Positions 29,845 to 39,006 of a stretch of DNA of 64,000 nucleotides are shown here, piece after piece. Made by a program: the position numbers and the translations under genes. How positions within the stretch are numbered: position 1 is the stretch's first letter; every line of letters begins with the position of its first letter. The stretch is from Mycetohabitans endofungorum (GTDB taxonomy: Bacteria; Pseudomonadota; Gammaproteobacteria; Burkholderiales; Burkholderiaceae), in contig NZ_CP132744.1 in assembly GCF_037477895.1 (NCBI RefSeq), positions 434,001-498,000 of the forward strand, in the 5' to 3' direction. The notes beneath the pieces are model-generated. The model saw only the letters and a program-made list of their open reading frames with translations. It was not told the origin of the DNA and searched no databases.

Positions 29845-31170
29845 CTAAGCGATCCACTCGCCGCGCAGCGTGAGCACCAGCGTGAAGGCGCAGGCCGCCA
29901 ACATACCGAAGGCGGCAAAACCCATCTGATAGCTGCCAGTGCTTTCCTTGGCCATGCCCATGACGACTGGCAGGTAGAACCCGCCGATGCCTCCGGCCGC
30001 GCCGACAATGCCTGACAGTAGCCCAGTGCGTCCGGCCCAGCGACGCGGCACCAATTGGAAGGTTGCGCCGTTGCCTAACCCGAATGCGACATATAGACAT
30101 AGCAGCAGCGCGATGCCGCTAGCCAACGGCGGCATCGTCGCGGCAAACAGCAGATCGGTGCAGCCGATGACCGCGAGCAGGACGAGCAATGTTCGCACGC
30201 CGCTCACGCGGTCGGCAACCAAACCGCCGATTGGGCGCACGATGGCACCGACCGCCGCCAGCAGCGACATGAATAAGCCGGCCTCGAGCTTGGGCAGTGC
30301 GTACAGGTCCGTGAGTAGCAGCGTCACGTAGGATGACATGCCGACAAAGCCACCAAAGGTGATGCTGTAGACCAGCATGATCACCCAGGTGTCGCGCTCG
30401 GCCAGCACGGCGCGGTAGCGTTGCGGCAGCACCGCGATCGCAAGCAGTGCGCCGGCCAGCGGCAACAGCAATGTGCCGGTTGTGCCGGAGCCGAGCATGC
30501 CGGCATGCACCAGTTGCACCAGCGCGATGAGTCCCACCAGCGTGATGGCGAAGCTGCTCGCTGCGCGAGCTGTGCTGCCTGACTTGATGCTGCTGTCCTT
30601 GGCCCAGAAGAACAGTGCCAGGCCGGCCAGCGCCAGCAGTGGCAACGCGCCGAGCGTGGCAGCCTGCCAGCCCGCGTGCGTGGCCAATTGCGGGAGCAAG
30701 AACCCGTCGAGCACCGCACCGATATTGCCGGCGGCAGCCAGCCCGAGCACGAGCCCCTGCACGCGCGGCGGATAGTTGCTGCCAGCCATCGGCAGCGCGA
30801 CCGCGAAGCTCGCTCCGCCTACGCCCAGGAATACGCCTAGCACCAGCAGCAACGTGTACGAAGGCACGCCCGGATAGGCCGGCAGCACGATGGTCGGGAT
30901 TGCTGATAAGGCCACTGCGGCCAGCGCAATTACTCGGCCATTTGTGCACTGGTACAGGTTACCCAATGTCACGCGCAGGATGGCGGCCGACAACACCGGC
31001 ACGGCGACCAGGAAGCTTTGTTCCGCGGGTGTCATGGTCAGGCTTTTGTTGATGAACGGTGCGAGCGGGCCGAACAGTACCCAAACGGTGAAGCCAGTAT
31101 CAAGATAAAGAAAGCAGGCCACCAGCGCGCGCCAGTCGCCGCTTCGGAGCAAGCCGAGCAGGTTTTTCAT
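29845..31170 (-). CDS. NarK/NasA-type nitrate/nitrite MFS transporter
   Basis: This 441-residue protein has about twelve hydrophobic segments and the nitrate-transporter signature features: an early arginine-containing helix (FTVWVLFGPLAPFI), GVGGASFAVALPMAGSNYPP after helix 4, and FGLGNGATFQLVPRRWAGRTGLLSGIVGAAGG in the second half. It would take up nitrate or export nitrite. ATG 31170 (MKNLLGLLRSGDW) fits the family better than an in-frame start 42 bases upstream. Confidence 0.9.
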   Translation of the reverse strand: MKNLLGLLRSGDWRALVACFLYLDTGFTVWVLFGPLAPFINKSLTMTPAEQSFLVAVPVLSAAILRVTLGNLYQCTNGRVIALAAVALSAIPTIVLPAYPGVPSYTLLLVLGVFLGVGGASFAVALPMAGSNYPPRVQGLVLGLAAAGNIGAVLDGFLLPQLATHAGWQAATLGALPLLALAGLALFFWAKDSSIKSGSTARAASSFAITLVGLIALVQLVHAGMLGSGTTGTLLLPLAGALLAIAVLPQRYRAVLAERDTWVIMLVYSITFGGFVGMSSYVTLLLTDLYALPKLEAGLFMSLLAAVGAIVRPIGGLVADRVSGVRTLLVLLAVIGCTDLLFAATMPPLASGIALLLCLYVAFGLGNGATFQLVPRRWAGRTGLLSGIVGAAGGIGGFYLPVVMGMAKESTGSYQMGFAAFGMLAACAFTLVLTLRGEWIA

Positions 31171-31622
31171 CGAGATATGCCTCGCTGAGCAGATGGTGAG
31201 GAGTAACGGCATCGCGTCGTGTTGTTCGCTGGGCGGCGCAACGTGCGATGTGCCCCGGTTTTCCCCTCGACCGACGCGTTACCGCAACGACCGTGCCATT
31301 ACTTTACGGTGCGGCATGCCGGCATCGTGCGCTGGCCGGCACGCTTTCGCAGCGCCGCCGCGCCGGTGATGTGTGCCGCCGAACATGACAGCAGCCGTGG
31401 AACAATTTGTGCGTAAAATGCATTAATTGGGGAATTGTCGCGTCGGCACTGTACGGTACGTTGTCGGTTGCTGCGTAGTCGCTGGCGGCATGACGGGCGC
31501 TAAACGCTACCATGGAGGCTGCGCGCTGCGCCGTGGCTGTCATCTGGTGCGGCGCAGCGCGGTGCCGTACGGTCCGACGCGTGGGTGCAGCGCGGTGCGG
31601 GGATGGCCAATGGAGTCGTTGC
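31171..31622. other. Divergent intergenic region between narK-type and lysR-type genes
   Basis: No gene is supported. An AT-rich patch at 31402-31438 holds ACAATT and AATTGT arms 25 bp apart and could contain the promoter for either gene. No clear FNR-type TTGAT-N4-ATCAA site was found. Confidence 0.4.
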
Positions 31623-32573
31623 ATGGAATTGAAATGGCTGGAAGACTTTGTGTCGCTGGCCGAGACGCGAAGTTTCAGCCGCTCAGCCGAACTGCGGCAT
31701 GTGACGCAGCCTGCGTTTTCGCGGCGCATTCAGGCGTTGGAGGCTTGGCTTGGCACCGAGCTGATCGATCGTTCAGTGTACCCGACGCGGCTCACGCAAG
31801 CCGGACAGGTATTCTACGAGCAGGCGCTGACGATGCTGTCCCAGTTTCACGAAGCCCGTACCGTATTGCGCGGCCACGGGCGCGCGCCGGCTGCGACGAT
31901 TGAGTTTGCCGTGCCGCATACGTTGTCGTTGACCTTCTTTCCGCGCTGGTTGGACAGGATCGAGAAGCATACCGGGCGGGTCAATGTGCGGCTGCGTGCG
32001 TTGAACGTGCACGATGCGGTACTGTCGCTGGTGGAGGGCGGTTGCGACTTGGTGATGGGCTATCATCATCCAAGTCATCCTGTTGCGCTGGACCCCGCGC
32101 GCTACGACATGCTCGTGCTGGGAATTGAGCCGATTAGCCCGTTCGCCGCGACCACGCGTAGCGGCCGTGCGCGTTTTACGCTGCCAGGCACGAAGGATGC
32201 ACCGGTTCCCTACTTGTCGTATACGCCGAGTGCCTATCTAGGGCGGATGACGGAGACGATTATCGGCACTGCGCCGGTTCCGTTGTACCTAGATAAAGTG
32301 TACGAGACCGACATGGCCGAGGGGCTCAAGGCGATGACGCTGGCGGGTCACGGCGTCGCCTTCCTGCCGCACAGCGCGGTGGAGGACGCGGTGGCGGCCG
32401 AGCGCCTCGTGCGGCTCGACCGGCCGGCGCGGGGCGTGACGGCTGACCGGTTTACGCTCGCGATGGAGATCCGGTTGTATCGCGACAAGCTAGCGTCGCA
32501 CAGGGACGAAGCGCGCGGCGAGCTGGTGGATACGGTGTGGCGCCTGGCGGCTGGGCTGGCTGTCGGCGCGTAA
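31623..32573 (+). CDS. LysR family transcriptional regulator
   Basis: The 316-residue protein has the LysR N-terminal winged helix-turn-helix (MELKWLEDFVSLAETRSFSRSAELRHVTQPAFSRRIQALE, written in two adjoining parts of the first 40 residues), then an effector-binding domain. ATG 31623 was chosen by the family start. It lies upstream of gdhA in the same direction with about 240 bp between them, so it may control gdhA. The co-inducer is unknown. Confidence 0.9.
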   Translation: MELKWLEDFVSLAETRSFSRSAELRHVTQPAFSRRIQALEAWLGTELIDRSVYPTRLTQAGQVFYEQALTMLSQFHEARTVLRGHGRAPAATIEFAVPHTLSLTFFPRWLDRIEKHTGRVNVRLRALNVHDAVLSLVEGGCDLVMGYHHPSHPVALDPARYDMLVLGIEPISPFAATTRSGRARFTLPGTKDAPVPYLSYTPSAYLGRMTETIIGTAPVPLYLDKVYETDMAEGLKAMTLAGHGVAFLPHSAVEDAVAAERLVRLDRPARGVTADRFTLAMEIRLYRDKLASHRDEARGELVDTVWRLAAGLAVGA

Positions 32574-32815
32574 CCAGCTGCGGGCTTCGGGCGCTGGTCT
32601 CTGGCTCTGGGCGCTAGCTTCAGCCGCTGTCGCCGGCCGCCGAGCGTCGACGGTGCGGCCGATTCCGAAGACAGCGATGCCACGGCGAGTTACTGGCGCG
32701 CTGCGTGCGCCGCCGCACGTTATGCAAGGAAAGCATAGAGCATGATAATTCGGCATTGGATTTAGTCGTGCCGCTTTTTCACAATGGCGGCCATCTTGAC
32801 CGAAGAGGACCATTC

Positions 32816-34135
32816 ATGTCCGCGCAGCAAACTGTTTCGAACGATTCACCGATGCCTTCCAAGCACGCCTTGCCTTCCTATTTACATGCCGATTCGCTCG
32901 GTCCGTGGGGCTCCTACCTGCAGCAAATCGATCGTGTTGCGCCGCACCTGGGCTCGCTTTCACGCTGGATCGAGACGCTCAAGCGTCCCAAGCGCATCCT
33001 GGTCGTCGATGTGCCGATCGAGATGGACGACGGTACGATCGCGCATTTTGAAGGCTACCGGGTTCAGCACAACACATCGCGCGGGCCCGGCAAGGGCGGC
33101 GTGCGGTATCACCAGGACGTGACGCTGTCCGAGGTGATGGCGCTGTCCGCGTGGATGTCGATCAAGAATGCGGCGGTCAACGTGCCGTATGGCGGCGCGA
33201 AGGGCGGTATCCGCGTTGACCCGCGCAAGCTCTCGCGCGGCGAACTCGAGCGAGTCACGCGCCGGTATACGAGCGAAATCGGCATTATCATCGGGCCGAA
33301 CACCGACATTCCGGCGCCCGACGTCAACACCAATGAGCAGGTGATGGCGTGGATGATGGACACGTACTCGATGAACGTCGGCCAAACGGCGACGGGCGTG
33401 GTGACGGGCAAGCCGATCTCGCTGGGTGGATCGCTGGGCCGGCGCGAAGCGACCGGGCGCGGGGTGTTCACCGTCGGTTGCGAGGCAGCACGGCGCATCG
33501 GATTGGATATCGCATCGGCGCGCGTCGCGGTGCAGGGATTTGGCAATGTCGGCGGGATCGCCGCGAAGCTGTTCGTCGAGGCGGGCGCGAAAGTGGTCGC
33601 GGTCCAGGACCACACCGGCACGCTCTACAAGCCGTCCGGCATCGACGCGCATGCGTTGCTCGAGCATGTTGCGGCGCAAGGCGGCGTAGCCGGCTTCGCC
33701 GGCGCAGAGCCGCTCGGCGACGAGGATTTCTGGGGTATCGAGAGCGACATTCTGATTCCCGCTGCGCTCGAAGGCCAGATCAACGAGAAGAACGCATCGC
33801 GGATCCGCACGAAGATCGTGGTCGAAGGGGCGAATGGCCCAACTACGCCGCTCGCCGACGATATCCTGCGCGAGAACAACGTGCTGGTGATCCCCGATGT
33901 GGTCGCCAACGCTGGCGGCGTCACGGTGTCCTACTTCGAATGGGTGCAGGACTTCTCCAGCTTCTTCTGGACTGAGGACGAGATCAACCATCGGCTGGAG
34001 CGCGTGATGCGTGAAGCGTTTGCCAGCGTCTGGCAGGTCGCGCAGGAAAATGACGTGTCCGTGCGCACCGCGGCTTATATCATTGCGTGCAAGCGCATCC
34101 TGATGGCGCGCGAGATGCGCGGCCTGTATCCGTGA
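32816..34135 (+). CDS. gdhA: Glutamate dehydrogenase
   Basis: This 439-residue enzyme interconverts glutamate with 2-oxoglutarate and ammonia. The substrate site is seen in [12 protein letters not shown] and [15 protein letters not shown], which holds the catalytic lysine. The Rossmann motif is [15 protein letters not shown]. It looks like the hexameric bacterial type of normal length. GAGGAC at 32805-32810 precedes the ATG. The gltIJKL importer lies directly downstream, so uptake and metabolism of glutamate are adjacent. NAD versus NADP use cannot be decided. Confidence 0.95.
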   Translation: MSAQQTVSNDSPMPSKHALPSYLHADSLGPWGSYLQQIDRVAPHLGSLSRWIETLKRPKRILVVDVPIEMDDGTIAHFEGYRVQHNTSRGPGKGGVRYHQDVTLSEVMALSAWMSIKNAAVNVPYGGAKGGIRVDPRKLSRGELERVTRRYTSEIGIIIGPNTDIPAPDVNTNEQVMAWMMDTYSMNVGQTATGVVTGKPISLGGSLGRREATGRGVFTVGCEAARRIGLDIASARVAVQGFGNVGGIAAKLFVEAGAKVVAVQDHTGTLYKPSGIDAHALLEHVAAQGGVAGFAGAEPLGDEDFWGIESDILIPAALEGQINEKNASRIRTKIVVEGANGPTTPLADDILRENNVLVIPDVVANAGGVTVSYFEWVQDFSSFFWTEDEINHRLERVMREAFASVWQVAQENDVSVRTAAYIIACKRILMAREMRGLYP

Positions 34136-34172
34136 TCCATTGCTAAGTCTCTAAGTCCTATTGCTGCAATTC

Positions 34173-34210
34173 AGACAGACCGCGTGGCGCGAGCCCGCGG
34201 TCTGTCTTTG
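34173..34210 (+). terminator. Strong intrinsic terminator after gdhA
   Basis: AGACAGACCGCG (34173-34184) pairs perfectly with CGCGGTCTGTCT (34196-34207) around an 11-nt loop, followed by TTTG. It ends the gdhA transcript. Confidence 0.85.
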
Positions 34211-34385
34211 CATTGGCCGCGCGCGGCGCGATCACCGGCAACGCGGTGGCGGCCTATACGCGAGCCGGCGCGAAGCGATTCACGGAACAACGAACGCAAA
34301 AGCTCGTAGATTAGTACTTCAACTCATTACTTTCATAATAATTACTTTGCTAAACTGACACGACTTTTCGCGAAGGAGATCGTGG

Positions 34386-35279
34386 ATGAACATCAAGAAA
34401 GCCGCATTCACACTGGCTGCACTGGCCGCCCTTATCGGGGCTGCCCAGGCGCAGGAGACGGAGACGCTGAAGAAAATCAAGGATTCGGGCGTCATGGTGT
34501 TGGGGCACCGCGAGTCGTCGATTCCGTTCTCGTACTATGACGAGAAGCAGAACGTCGTGGGTTATTCGCAGGAGTTTGCGCTGAAGATCGTCGAGGCAGT
34601 CAAGCATGAACTGAAGACGCCCGATCTGAAGGTTAAGTTGATTCCGATCACGTCGCAAAACCGCATCCCGCTTGTACAGAACGGTACAATCGATATCGAG
34701 TGCGGCTCGACCACTAACAACCTGGAGCGGCAGAAGCAGGCGGTGTTCTCGAACACGATTTTCGTGGTCGGCACGCGGCTGATGACTAAGAGGAATTCGG
34801 GCATCAAGGACTTCGCTGACCTGAAGGGCAAGACGGTCGTGACCACGGCTGGCACAACGTCCGAACGGTTGCTGCGCAAGATGAACCAGGACCACAACAT
34901 GGGCATGAACATCGTCAGTGCGAAGGACCATGGCGAGTCATTCTTGACGCTGTCGACCGGCCGTGCCGCCGCGTTCATGATGGATGATGCTCTGCTTGCC
35001 GGCGAACGTGCGAAGTCGAGTAATCCGGGCGACTTTGTGATCGTCGGCACCCCGCAAACGCACGAAGCGTACGGCTGCATGATGCGCAAGGACGACCCGG
35101 CGTTCAAGAAGGTCGTCGATGCGGCGATCGCGAAGGTCGAGACATCTGGTGAGGCGGCGCAGATCTACAAGAAGTGGTTTGAGTCCCCGATTCCGCCGAA
35201 AGGGCTGAACCTAAACTTTCCGTTGTCCGACGACATGAAGGCGCTATTCAAGAATCCGAACGACAAGGCGATGGACTGA
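34386..35279 (+). CDS. gltI: Glutamate/aspartate ABC transporter substrate-binding protein
   Basis: This 297-residue periplasmic protein binds glutamate and aspartate. A signal peptide (KAAFTLAALAALIGAAQA) is followed by the mature start QETETLKKIKDSGVMVLGHRES. The fold signatures VVGYSQEFALKIVEAVK and DIECGSTTNNLERQKQ fit GltI. AAGGAGAT at 34373-34380 is a strong ribosome binding site. Genes gltJ, gltK and gltL follow. Confidence 0.95.
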   Translation: MNIKKAAFTLAALAALIGAAQAQETETLKKIKDSGVMVLGHRESSIPFSYYDEKQNVVGYSQEFALKIVEAVKHELKTPDLKVKLIPITSQNRIPLVQNGTIDIECGSTTNNLERQKQAVFSNTIFVVGTRLMTKRNSGIKDFADLKGKTVVTTAGTTSERLLRKMNQDHNMGMNIVSAKDHGESFLTLSTGRAAAFMMDDALLAGERAKSSNPGDFVIVGTPQTHEAYGCMMRKDDPAFKKVVDAAIAKVETSGEAAQIYKKWFESPIPPKGLNLNFPLSDDMKALFKNPNDKAMD

Positions 35280-35316
35280 TCCGCTCGGCCGCATCGTTCA
35301 CTGACAGGCGTGACTG

Positions 35317-35358
35317 AAACGGAAGGGATGCTTGCGGGCGCGCCTTCCGTTTCTTTTT
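35317..35358 (+). terminator. Partial terminator between gltI and gltJ
   Basis: AAACGGAAGG (35317-35326) pairs perfectly with CCTTCCGTTT (35343-35352), followed by CTTTTT. In such operons a leaky terminator after the binding-protein gene lets it be made in excess over the permease. Confidence 0.8.
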
Positions 35359-35369
35359 GGAGTTGAGTC

Positions 35370-36110
35370 ATGGGTTATCACTGGAATTGGGGCATTTTCA
35401 TGACCCCGGTTTCGACCGGCGAGCCGACGACCTATCTGGGCTGGCTGATCTCGGGGCTGTGGAATACGGTCGCGGTGTCGTTATGCGCGTGGGTGATCGC
35501 GCTGCTCGTCGGCGCGCTGATGGGCGTGTTGCGCACCGTGCCGAACAAATGGCTGTGCGGCATTGGCATGGTCTACGTCGCGGTGTTCCGCAACATCCCG
35601 CTGATCGTACAGTTCTTTATCTGGTACTTCGTGCTGCCGGAGATCCTGCCGCCGTCGATCGGCACGTGGTTCAAGCAGTTGCCGCCGGATGCGCAATTCT
35701 TCTCGGCATCGATTCTGTGTCTGGGGCTGTTCACGGCGGCCCGAGTCTGCGAGCAGGTGCGCTCGGGCATCAATGCGTTGCCGCGCGGGCAGCGCGCCGC
35801 AGGCCTGGCGTTGGGCTTCACGTTGCCGCAGACCTATCGCTATGTGATGCTGCCGGTCGCGTTCCGAATCATCGTGCCGCCGCTGACCTCTGAGTTTCTC
35901 AATATTTTTAAGAACTCCGCCGTGGCGTCAACCATCGGTCTGCTGGACCTGTCCGCGCAAGCACGGCAACTGGTTGACTACACTGCGCAGGCGTATGAGT
36001 CTTTCATTGCGGTGACGCTCGCTTACGTATTGATCAACCTGGTCGTGATGGGCTGCATGCGCTGGGTCGAGAAAAAGACTCGGCTGCCGGGCTACATTGG
36101 AGGCAAATGA
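35370..36110 (+). CDS. gltJ: Glutamate/aspartate ABC transporter permease GltJ
   Basis: The 246-residue membrane protein has several hydrophobic helices and the amino-acid permease loop ([24 protein letters not shown]) that contacts the ATPase. GGAG at 35359-35362 precedes the ATG. Its stop overlaps the gltK start, showing tight coupling. Confidence 0.94.
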   Translation: MGYHWNWGIFMTPVSTGEPTTYLGWLISGLWNTVAVSLCAWVIALLVGALMGVLRTVPNKWLCGIGMVYVAVFRNIPLIVQFFIWYFVLPEILPPSIGTWFKQLPPDAQFFSASILCLGLFTAARVCEQVRSGINALPRGQRAAGLALGFTLPQTYRYVMLPVAFRIIVPPLTSEFLNIFKNSAVASTIGLLDLSAQARQLVDYTAQAYESFIAVTLAYVLINLVVMGCMRWVEKKTRLPGYIGGK

Positions 36111-36787
36111 TGCGTCAGTTCAACTGGTCCGGCATCCCGGATGCGCTGCCGACGCTGTGGACTGGCGCGGTGATGACATTGCAGGTCACCGTGCTGGCGA
36201 TCGTTGTGGGCATCGTGTGGGGCACGCTGCTCGCGCTCATGCGGCTGTCGGGACTCAAGCCACTCGAATGGTTCGCGCGCGGCTATGTGACCCTGTTCCG
36301 CTCGATTCCGCTGGTGATGGTGCTGTTGTGGTTCTTCCTGCTGGTGCCCCAGCTGCTACAGCGGTTGCTGGACGTGTCGCCTGATGTCGATATCCGGCTC
36401 GTGTCGGCGATGGTCGCGTTCTCGTTGTTCGAGGCCGCGTATTACTCGGAGATCATCCGGGCCGGCATCCAGGCCGTGCCGCGCGGACAGCTCAGCGCTG
36501 CCTCCGCGCTCGGCATGACCTACGGCCAGGGCATGCGGCTGATCGTGTTGCCACAGGCGCTGCGCGCGATGGTGCCGCTGTTGCTGACGCAAGCCATCGT
36601 GCTGTTTCAGGACACGTCGCTCGTCTATGTGATCAGCGTCGCGGATTTCTTCCGGACCGCGGCAAACGTCGGTGACCGGGACGGCACGATCGTCGAGATG
36701 GTACTGTTCGCGGGCGCCGTGTATTTCGTGATTTGCGCGGTGGCGTCAAGCCTCGTCAAGGGTCTTCAGAAAAAGGTCGCAAGATGA
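36107..36787 (+). CDS. gltK: Glutamate/aspartate ABC transporter permease GltK
   Basis: This 226-residue inner-membrane permease contains the conserved EAA-type loop [24 protein letters not shown]. The start may be ATG 36107, which overlaps the gltJ stop, or ATG 36110. Its stop overlaps the gltL start by 4 bp. With GltJ it forms the channel of the importer. Confidence 0.94.
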   Translation: MMRQFNWSGIPDALPTLWTGAVMTLQVTVLAIVVGIVWGTLLALMRLSGLKPLEWFARGYVTLFRSIPLVMVLLWFFLLVPQLLQRLLDVSPDVDIRLVSAMVAFSLFEAAYYSEIIRAGIQAVPRGQLSAASALGMTYGQGMRLIVLPQALRAMVPLLLTQAIVLFQDTSLVYVISVADFFRTAANVGDRDGTIVEMVLFAGAVYFVICAVASSLVKGLQKKVAR

Positions 36788-37509
36788 TTTCGATCAAGAA
36801 TGTTTCAAAATGGTATGGGTCCTTCCAGGTGCTGACGGACTGCTCGACCGAGGTCAAGAAAGGCGAGGTGGTAGTCGTGTGCGGCCCGTCGGGCTCGGGC
36901 AAGTCGACGTTGATCAAGACGGTCAACGGACTAGAGCCGTTTCAAAAAGGCGAGATCATGATCAATGGGCAATCGGTCAGTGATCCTAAGACAAACTTGT
37001 CAAAGCTGCGTGCGAAAGTTGGGATGGTGTTCCAGCATTTCGAGCTGTTTCCGCACCTGTCGATCACCGAGAACCTGACGCTTGCGCAAATCAAGGTACT
37101 TGGTCGCTCGAAGGACGAGGCGAGCGCCAAGGGATTGAAGTTGCTCGATCGTGTCGGCCTGAAGGCGCATGCCGACAAGTATCCTGGGCAGTTGTCCGGC
37201 GGTCAGCAGCAGCGCGTGGCGATTGCACGCGCTCTGTCGATGGACCCGATCGCGATGCTGTTCGACGAGCCGACCTCGGCGCTCGATCCGGAGATGATCA
37301 ATGAAGTGCTGGACGTGATGGTCGAGCTAGCGCAGGAAGGCATGACGATGATGTGCGTGACGCACGAAATGGGTTTTGCAAAGAAGGTTGCGCACCGGGT
37401 CATCTTCATGGACCGGGGGGTGATCGTTGAGGATGACCGCAAGGAAGACTTCTTTGCGAATCCGAAATCAGATCGCGCGAAGGATTTCCTGGCCAAGATC
37501 CTGCATTGA
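36784..37509 (+). CDS. gltL: Glutamate/aspartate ABC transporter ATP-binding protein GltL
   Basis: This 241-residue ATPase drives the importer. Walker A is GPSGSGKST, the signature is LSGGQQQR, Walker B is [15 protein letters not shown], and the H-loop is THEMGFA. The length is standard for polar amino-acid ATPases. It is the last gene of the glt operon and faces the glycosidase-like gene convergently. Confidence 0.96.
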   Translation: MISIKNVSKWYGSFQVLTDCSTEVKKGEVVVVCGPSGSGKSTLIKTVNGLEPFQKGEIMINGQSVSDPKTNLSKLRAKVGMVFQHFELFPHLSITENLTLAQIKVLGRSKDEASAKGLKLLDRVGLKAHADKYPGQLSGGQQQRVAIARALSMDPIAMLFDEPTSALDPEMINEVLDVMVELAQEGMTMMCVTHEMGFAKKVAHRVIFMDRGVIVEDDRKEDFFANPKSDRAKDFLAKILH

Positions 37510-37573
37510 CCGTTGCGTCCCCGGCGGTATCTACTGTCCGGGGAGCGGCCTGTTGCCACCGGCGGGTCGCATG

Positions 37574-38800
37574 CTACGGGTTCGTCACGTCGTATGGCGT
37601 CAGCTTGACCGTTGCGTCTTCAGTCTGTTTTGGCGGGTTCGATAATGCGAGCGCGACGAAATTAACGGCTGACGATTCGTTGAGCAGCCCTTGGACGCTA
37701 AGTAGCGATTTGCCCTTACCGTCGATGACGCCCATTGTTGTCGACGATCCGCCATCGCATGCGATGGCATAACCCGGGTCGCGGTTAAATGTCCCAAGCC
37801 GAGTGACCGTGATGGCTATCTCGGTCATCTGCATGCCTGTCGACTTGACGCCGCGTACGCCGCTATCATCTCCGGCGATGACCGTCCTGTACCGATTCGT
37901 TTTCAGTGCGGTGGGCGAGGCCGCGGGCCGAGACGACGATGGAAAATCAATTGCGCTGCGTGCATTCGGGTGCGACGCGTGGCCGAGTTCTCCAGGGCGG
38001 TTCAGTGGCGTATTCTCGAACGCATATTTCGGATTGGCCGCCTTTTCCGCGGGAAACTTGTTTTCGTATTGACCCGTGGTTTCGTTGATCTGCGCCAGCA
38101 ATGGCGCGAGGGTCACGTAGGATCCGTTTGGAAAAGTCACCTTATGATAGTCGTCCTCATAGGCGTCTTGGGGCCGCACACCTTCGATTTGTTTGATTCC
38201 TTTGACTTTGGCGCCGCCGATCGGGGCGTTGGCTGCGTACGATTTGATATCGATCTCGTCTTCCCGGATGCCGGTGTGTCCGTAGAATCCCCCATTGATG
38301 TACGCGATAGGGCCGAGCGGGTCGCGAGACAGCAGCTTGCTTTTCAAAGACTGATTTGGGGACATTAATCGCCGCGTTTCTTTATCTGACATGGCGCTGA
38401 CGACGTACGGTTGTTTGCCGCCGCCCGCCAGATGTGGCACATATCTGTCTGCGGGGATTGACAGGTACTCAAGCCGTTTTGGGCCGTTCGATGTATCGAT
38501 CCCTTTCATGCCGACACTGTCGAATACTTTGGAGTCGCCCTGGATCTTCACGTGGACGATGCCCGTGCCCGGTATGGCGCGCACACTGACCGGCCGATTG
38601 TCTCGACTCACCTTACGGACCGCTTCGCGGAACTTTGCAAGTGGCGAATCGGCAGGCACCGGTAAGCCCGTCGATCGCTGATCTGTTGCTGTACGATTGC
38701 CGATGCAGTCCGGTTTGAAACCATCGGCTTGGGTGGGGGCGCTTGTCGATGAAGTGGACGGCGCCGAACCGCGTCCGAGGACAGGGAAGCATTTCAGCAT
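37574..38800 (-). CDS. Phosphodiester glycosidase (NAGPA-like) domain protein, candidate secreted effector
   Basis: The 408-residue protein has landmarks of the phosphodiester glycosidase family, related to the eukaryotic uncovering enzyme that removes GlcNAc from phosphodiesters. They are PIAYINGGFYGHTG and IACDGGSSTTMGVIDGKGKS, the latter equivalent to the DGGGSS motif. The first 45 or so residues are Ser/Thr/Pro-rich (SAPSTSSTSAPTQADG) with no Sec signal, as often seen in type III effectors. ATG 38800 is preferred over a start 45 bases upstream. The gene is AT-richer than its surroundings. A PIP/hrpII-type box lies 130 bp upstream on the same strand. Catalysis and secretion are inferred. 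Confidence 0.72.
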   Translation of the reverse strand: MLKCFPVLGRGSAPSTSSTSAPTQADGFKPDCIGNRTATDQRSTGLPVPADSPLAKFREAVRKVSRDNRPVSVRAIPGTGIVHVKIQGDSKVFDSVGMKGIDTSNGPKRLEYLSIPADRYVPHLAGGGKQPYVVSAMSDKETRRLMSPNQSLKSKLLSRDPLGPIAYINGGFYGHTGIREDEIDIKSYAANAPIGGAKVKGIKQIEGVRPQDAYEDDYHKVTFPNGSYVTLAPLLAQINETTGQYENKFPAEKAANPKYAFENTPLNRPGELGHASHPNARSAIDFPSSSRPAASPTALKTNRYRTVIAGDDSGVRGVKSTGMQMTEIAITVTRLGTFNRDPGYAIACDGGSSTTMGVIDGKGKSLLSVQGLLNESSAVNFVALALSNPPKQTEDATVKLTPYDVTNP

Positions 38801-38929
38801 GGTGCGGGATATCCTTCGTGGCGTACATGGAAAGCATAGACGCAAAGCCGGCTCTGCTGGCGCGATAGTATCGGCGACGTCGATAACCGATGAAGGGTAT
38901 CTCGCAGGTGAGGCGCGGCACCGCTAAGC

Positions 38930-38954
38930 GCGAAACGGGCAATGTCGTACCGAA
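38930..38954 (-). promoter_or_regulatory. PIP/hrpII-type box upstream of the glycosidase-like gene
   Basis: On the minus strand TTCGG (38954-38950) is separated by exactly 15 bp from TTCGC (38934-38930), matching TTCGB-N15-TTCGB. Such boxes bind HrpX/HrpB-type activators of type III secretion genes. A TACCCT hexamer 30 bp downstream could be the -10. Chance occurrence of about one such match in a window of this size is expected. Confidence 0.5.
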
Positions 38955-39006
38955 CCGGTTAATTCAGTTCAAATGGGGTTACCGGCGGCGGGCGGAATGG
39001 GCAACT

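Noticed and set aside
29562..29873. Plus-strand open frame of about 103 codons between the thioesterase and narK-type genes
   Set aside because: Arg/Ala-rich composition, no motif, overlaps the end of the transporter gene on the other strand, no ribosome binding site.
34311..34341. TTAGTA and TAATAA hexamers before gltI as a promoter
   Set aside because: Spacing of 19 bp and poor consensus match.
37515..37545. CCCCGG...CCGGGG hairpin after gltL
   Set aside because: No T-tract follows, so it is not a convincing terminator.
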